Positions 60,650-64,000 of a stretch of 64,000 nucleotides of DNA are shown here, in pieces. This stretch comes from Ceratodon purpureus (lineage: Eukaryota > Streptophyta > Bryopsida > Pseudoditrichales > Ditrichaceae), in assembly GCA_014871385.1 (NCBI GenBank), contig CM026427.1:3328366-3392365 (forward strand), given 5' to 3'. The position numbers and the translations under genes are program-made. The notes beneath the pieces were generated by a model that searched no databases, had not been told where the DNA came from, and worked only from the letters and a program-made list of their open reading frames with translations. How positions within the stretch are numbered: position 1 is the stretch's first letter; each line of letters begins with the position of its first letter.

Positions 60650-61560
60650 CTCTAACGAGTTTGAAATGCCATCAGCCCTTCACGCAGAGCTTGAACTCGG
60701 TGTTACTACGGCATTCCCTAAGACATTGGTACGTCAATTCAGCGAATGAATCCTTCATTACAGTCTCTCACAGCATTCTGCAAACTGATCAGTTGAGGTT
60801 ACTCTCTGAGGTCAGTAACTGAATAACTCCCCAAAAGTTTTTCCGCAACCTCTATATTCTAGGTTCTGTTCAGAGAAATACCGTGTGCTTCTCTGGCCAT
60901 GGGGCATCAGTAGGTCCACGGTTTAGTATATCCACATCCCTCTTAGGTAATATGTTCACACGTCCAAACTGAGTCAGAGGCTCGTCCCATGTACTGACTT
61001 GTCAGAACTTGCTTCACGTACGAGCCAAGGTTCTGACGGAGGACGGTCATGTCACCAGCACCGGACACTGAGTAGGCGGAGCCTCTTTCACCTGTCACAA
61101 AATCTTAGCCTGTTTGTCTATTCAGGAAGTCCATCTAATCAATCATAATCCAGAGGACGAGTACATACGCATGTCAGTTCCAGCCGTTTCGAGTCCATTC
61201 CATCAAAGTAGGCGTAGGTCATGCCGTCATGGGGCACTGAAGTAGACATGAGTAGAACGCATAGCATCCCATCAGCGAGGCGGCTCCTTCTAGTTTCACA
61301 TGTCATTATTCTGTCACCTCTGGGCTGTAATTAGCAGCAGTCTGCCTCGCTGTATCGTCAATGAGTGGAAGGTGTTGTGGAGAATTGACAGGTTAGTGAC
61401 ACAATGACCATCGTGGCGTATCCACACCCGTCACGCATTGGATTTTCAGCATCATATTATGACAGGGAGCAATAGATGTGAGGTGACTACCAGCCCCAAT
61501 CAATTGTCGGCTGTCTTCTAGAACCCTAATTTCCTCAGAATAAAGCGAGTCGCCTGAGAG
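60650..61560. other. Non-coding DNA between transposon genes
   Basis: About 0.9 kb with no open frame of coding character on either strand, still GC-rich like the flanking transposon genes. It would hold the 3' end of the Tnp2 transcript and the promoter of the next gene. Confidence 0.4.
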
Positions 61561-63746
61561 ATGGAGAGGCGGATGCTCCTCAATGCTTCCATCGCACAGG
61601 TGGGCGGAGCCTCCAGAGTGCGAACCCGTCGACTGATGCTTTCTGGCGTCTGTGTGCTAATCCACTCCTTCCCCGGTGCGTGCGAAGCAGAATCACGGGC
61701 TTCATTACTGAACCAGGTACGCGCTTCCATCTATGATATTATGTTCCGAATAGTATTTCCATGTGCTTGTACCATGCTGACTTCTCCATATCTTGTCGAC
61801 GGTCCAGACGCCCTTCTCCTCCATATTGTGTGTGTTTGAATGACTCGTAACCATTTCATCCTCCGAATTTGTTGGTTCTCGTTCCTCTTTGCTGGAGTTG
61901 TGTAGTTAGTGCGCCTTTTTTTTATTTACAATGGAATAGAATTTAACCCTTGCTGTCTCGGCTATGGAAGACTTAATCAATATGATGTCTTCTGTATGTC
62001 TTCGCAGACATGGCCATCGACAGCCATGACATTCCACGGAACCCTCATCGGGGATCGCCACGATGGTTTTTCGTGGACAAGAAAACTGAATAACTACGGA
62101 TACTTGCCGGGAGCCCCGAGACGCGACCGGGACGCACTTCCAGACATAGTCGTGAACGAGGAGAAGTGTGCGAAGCGATGGGGACCAAAGCAACACGGCA
62201 AATTCTGGTACGCGCGGCCAGGTTCGAGCGAGAGTCCGAGAATGATACAGAGGATTGAGAGTCTGTACGAGGTTACCCACCAGCGCCCAATGGGGAAGCA
62301 GCGCTGCATTGGACTCGCCTTTGCACGGGGACTGATTGCAGAGAAGCTCGGGCACGCAGTGGATTGGGCCTCCTTTGCCGCCAAGCAGTGTCAGCGGGGG
62401 GGGCGTCCGTTCATATCCTTAGAAGAGCTGAGAAGCAAAACAAGACGGGAGTCCGGTTGGTGGCCCACGGATTGAGGCGTCGGAGCTGAACGCGAATGAC
62501 TTGGAGGGGGCTCCGGATGACTGGGAGGTTAATAGGCATCCTCGGCAGATGAACATGAGGCTCATCAACTGCTACGACTTGAAGGATGCCTTGCCAACGA
62601 GGCCGGACACCGTCGTCCTCCCACCACTGTACGGGCGAGTGGTTCATATCGGAGGTCAGCCCCCCTACCAGTTTCCCTTCAAGTACCTTGAATATGAATT
62701 CTACTCCGCCTACTCTGACATGAAATTACATTGTTCTGTACTGAAATAGATGCTGGCTGTTTGTACATAGTGTCGTCGCATGCAGACAGTGATACTGCAA
62801 GCTCTGGGAGTGACTCGTCGAGAAGATAGTTAATAACCACGGTGAGTCTCCTGTCATCCATTATGTACGCTGATGTTCAATCCAGTGTTAGTTAAATAAT
62901 CCTACAATTGGAGGACATTGTGCTTGGTGGAATCCACTACGTCTGCCAATCATTAGAATGTATCGAGGCGTGTGGTCCAATTCGTGCAGGTACTCCACTC
63001 TCGGTTGAAGAGGTCCAATCCGCGGAAGTACCACCTATTGCAACACAAGGATCACCAATCGTAGAAGGAGGCAACGAGTGGGACAGCTGCCCCGTGTCAC
63101 CAGGACCAGGTACTATTATGTACTCCAGAAATAGCCTCGGTTTAGCTTGTTAGTAGATTTGAAGATATAACACTTAAGTGTTTAGTCGAATAGAAGCACT
63201 TTTTAACTTGCTAATGGGTGGCCGTCAGCAGTTTCTCCTGTCGGTGGTCGCCAGGTTGGACGATCCACATCGGACTCTGATTACGAGCCGTCCGACAGGC
63301 ATAGGACTGAAACGAGTATCCACCCATCCGCCGGCGTGGAGCGCGACCTCGAGGACATTGTTAGCGATGAGGATGTCCTCGGAGTAGACATCTCCGACCG
63401 TGTTCACGCCGAATGTGAGTTTTCAAGAGTTCCCCTGTCATTGTCTCATCCTGAAATTGTAGTCGAGAAGTGAGACACCTAAACCTTACTGAACCTATTC
63501 GACTTCAGAACCACAACCCGTCTTGATTTTTTTTTTAATCTCATGCGACGACGTGGGCTTACTGTACCTCTGAATTTTGCAGTGGATCACTGGGCCGTGG
63601 AGGCTGGATTCTACACAATCGAACCCGAAGCACAGTTGACCTTCCTCCAAGAGAAGGAGACGGAGTTCAAGAGAGTCGAAGAAGCGGAAGGCGGAGGAGG
63701 AGGCACAGGAAGGGTGGCTTACGAAGATGAGATGGAAAACAATTGA
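61561..63746 (+). CDS. Multi-exon transposon-borne gene of unknown function
   Basis: Coding-like exons follow each other with matching phases: 61561-61716 (MERRMLLNASIAQVGG...), 62008-about 62470 (TWPSTAMTFHGTLIGDRHDG..., KRWGPKQHGKFWYARPG), a stretch to 62654 in a shifted frame (NANDLEGAPDDWEVNRHPRQ, TRPDTVVLPPLYGRVVHIG), 62990-63109, 63229-63414 (Ser/Asp-rich, STSDSDYEPSDRHR) and 63583-63746 (WAVEAGFYTIEPEAQLTF, Gly run, stop). An alternative short terminal exon is 62750-62829. A frame change near 62430-62470 has no obvious intron and may be a frameshift. A G8 run lies at 62396-62403. The function is unknown; the GC-rich composition and position link it to the CACTA element. Confidence 0.45.
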
Positions 63747-64000
63747 CATGGCTTTTCCACCTGAGGGGAATGAGGCGTCGCAGGTGCCGGATTGCAACAT
63801 CGTAGTGGACAAGTATGTGGCGGATTCCAACGTTTCTGTGAAGTTCTCACCGCTGAGGTTCCAGCGACGTCCACTATTACTCCCTCGCGGTGAGCGATCT
63901 ATCACCTTTCACTTACATAAGGATAATCTCTACTGCTGAGTTGCTTACGTACTCATGAATATATATAACGTATCACTTTTTGTGAGTGCTGATAGTCGTA

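Noticed and set aside
1..64000. tRNA, rRNA or CRISPR features
   Set aside because: None could be recognised by eye; a covariance-model search would be needed to exclude tRNAs.

Overview
The window looks like nuclear DNA of a land plant. It has spliced genes with GT-AG introns, two plant-type GDSL lipases, a PEX14-like peroxin, a plant HIBYL-CoA hydrolase-like gene, a STIG1-like Cys-rich secreted protein, and plant transposon families. The very AT-rich, gene-poor background with compact introns would suit a moss or another non-seed plant, but that placement is a weak inference.

Layout. 1-9.9 kb is AT-rich repeat mosaic (inverted and direct duplications, a TA microsatellite) with at most tiny candidate genes. 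10.6-12.7 kb holds a minus-strand PEX14-like gene whose C-terminal part is missing and which is bracketed by a 32-bp exact direct repeat. 14.2-16.4 kb and 21.4-22.3 kb hold three copies of one MITE-like family with TTAACCCC termini. Between them, at 18.4 kb, is an intact STIG1-like gene. At 24.6-25.6 kb lies a 5'-truncated LINE with poly(A) tail and 10-bp target-site duplication. At 26.4 kb an unrecognised gene joins Met/Glu/Gln-rich tandem repeats to an RRM-like domain. 30.7-32.5 kb is a five-exon GDSL lipase with a TTAA-flanked MITE just downstream. 33.5-36.9 kb (minus) is a ten-exon HIBYL-CoA hydrolase-like gene that I could splice in full, including one GC-AG intron. 39.4-41.3 kb holds two decayed, inversely oriented copies of an unrecognised gene family, each with a different early stop. 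45.9-47.4 kb is a second, divergent GDSL lipase.

From about 47.5 kb to the window end the DNA becomes much richer in GC and reads as a large CACTA (En/Spm-type) transposon or transposon complex. The minus strand carries an eight-exon, apparently intact TNPA-like gene (886 aa in my model) and an F-box-like gene (183 aa). The plus strand carries two uncharacterised ORFs, then a five-exon Tnp2 transposase gene (about 1231 aa, with domains resembling Transposase_21, DUF4218 and DUF4216) broken by a single-base frameshift, then a further multi-exon gene of unknown function. Short degenerate repeats at 47.9-48.1 kb look like a subterminal repeat region, so the left end is probably near there; the right end is not in the window.

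The genes do not form one pathway. The host genes (peroxisome docking, acyl-CoA hydrolysis, secreted esterases, a secreted Cys-rich protein) are scattered singletons. The functional grouping is the transposon: the minus-strand protein would bind element ends and the plus-strand protein would catalyse transposition, with the extra genes as possible cargo. Exon models rest on reading frames and splice motifs only; family names rest on remembered conserved motifs, not on a search.
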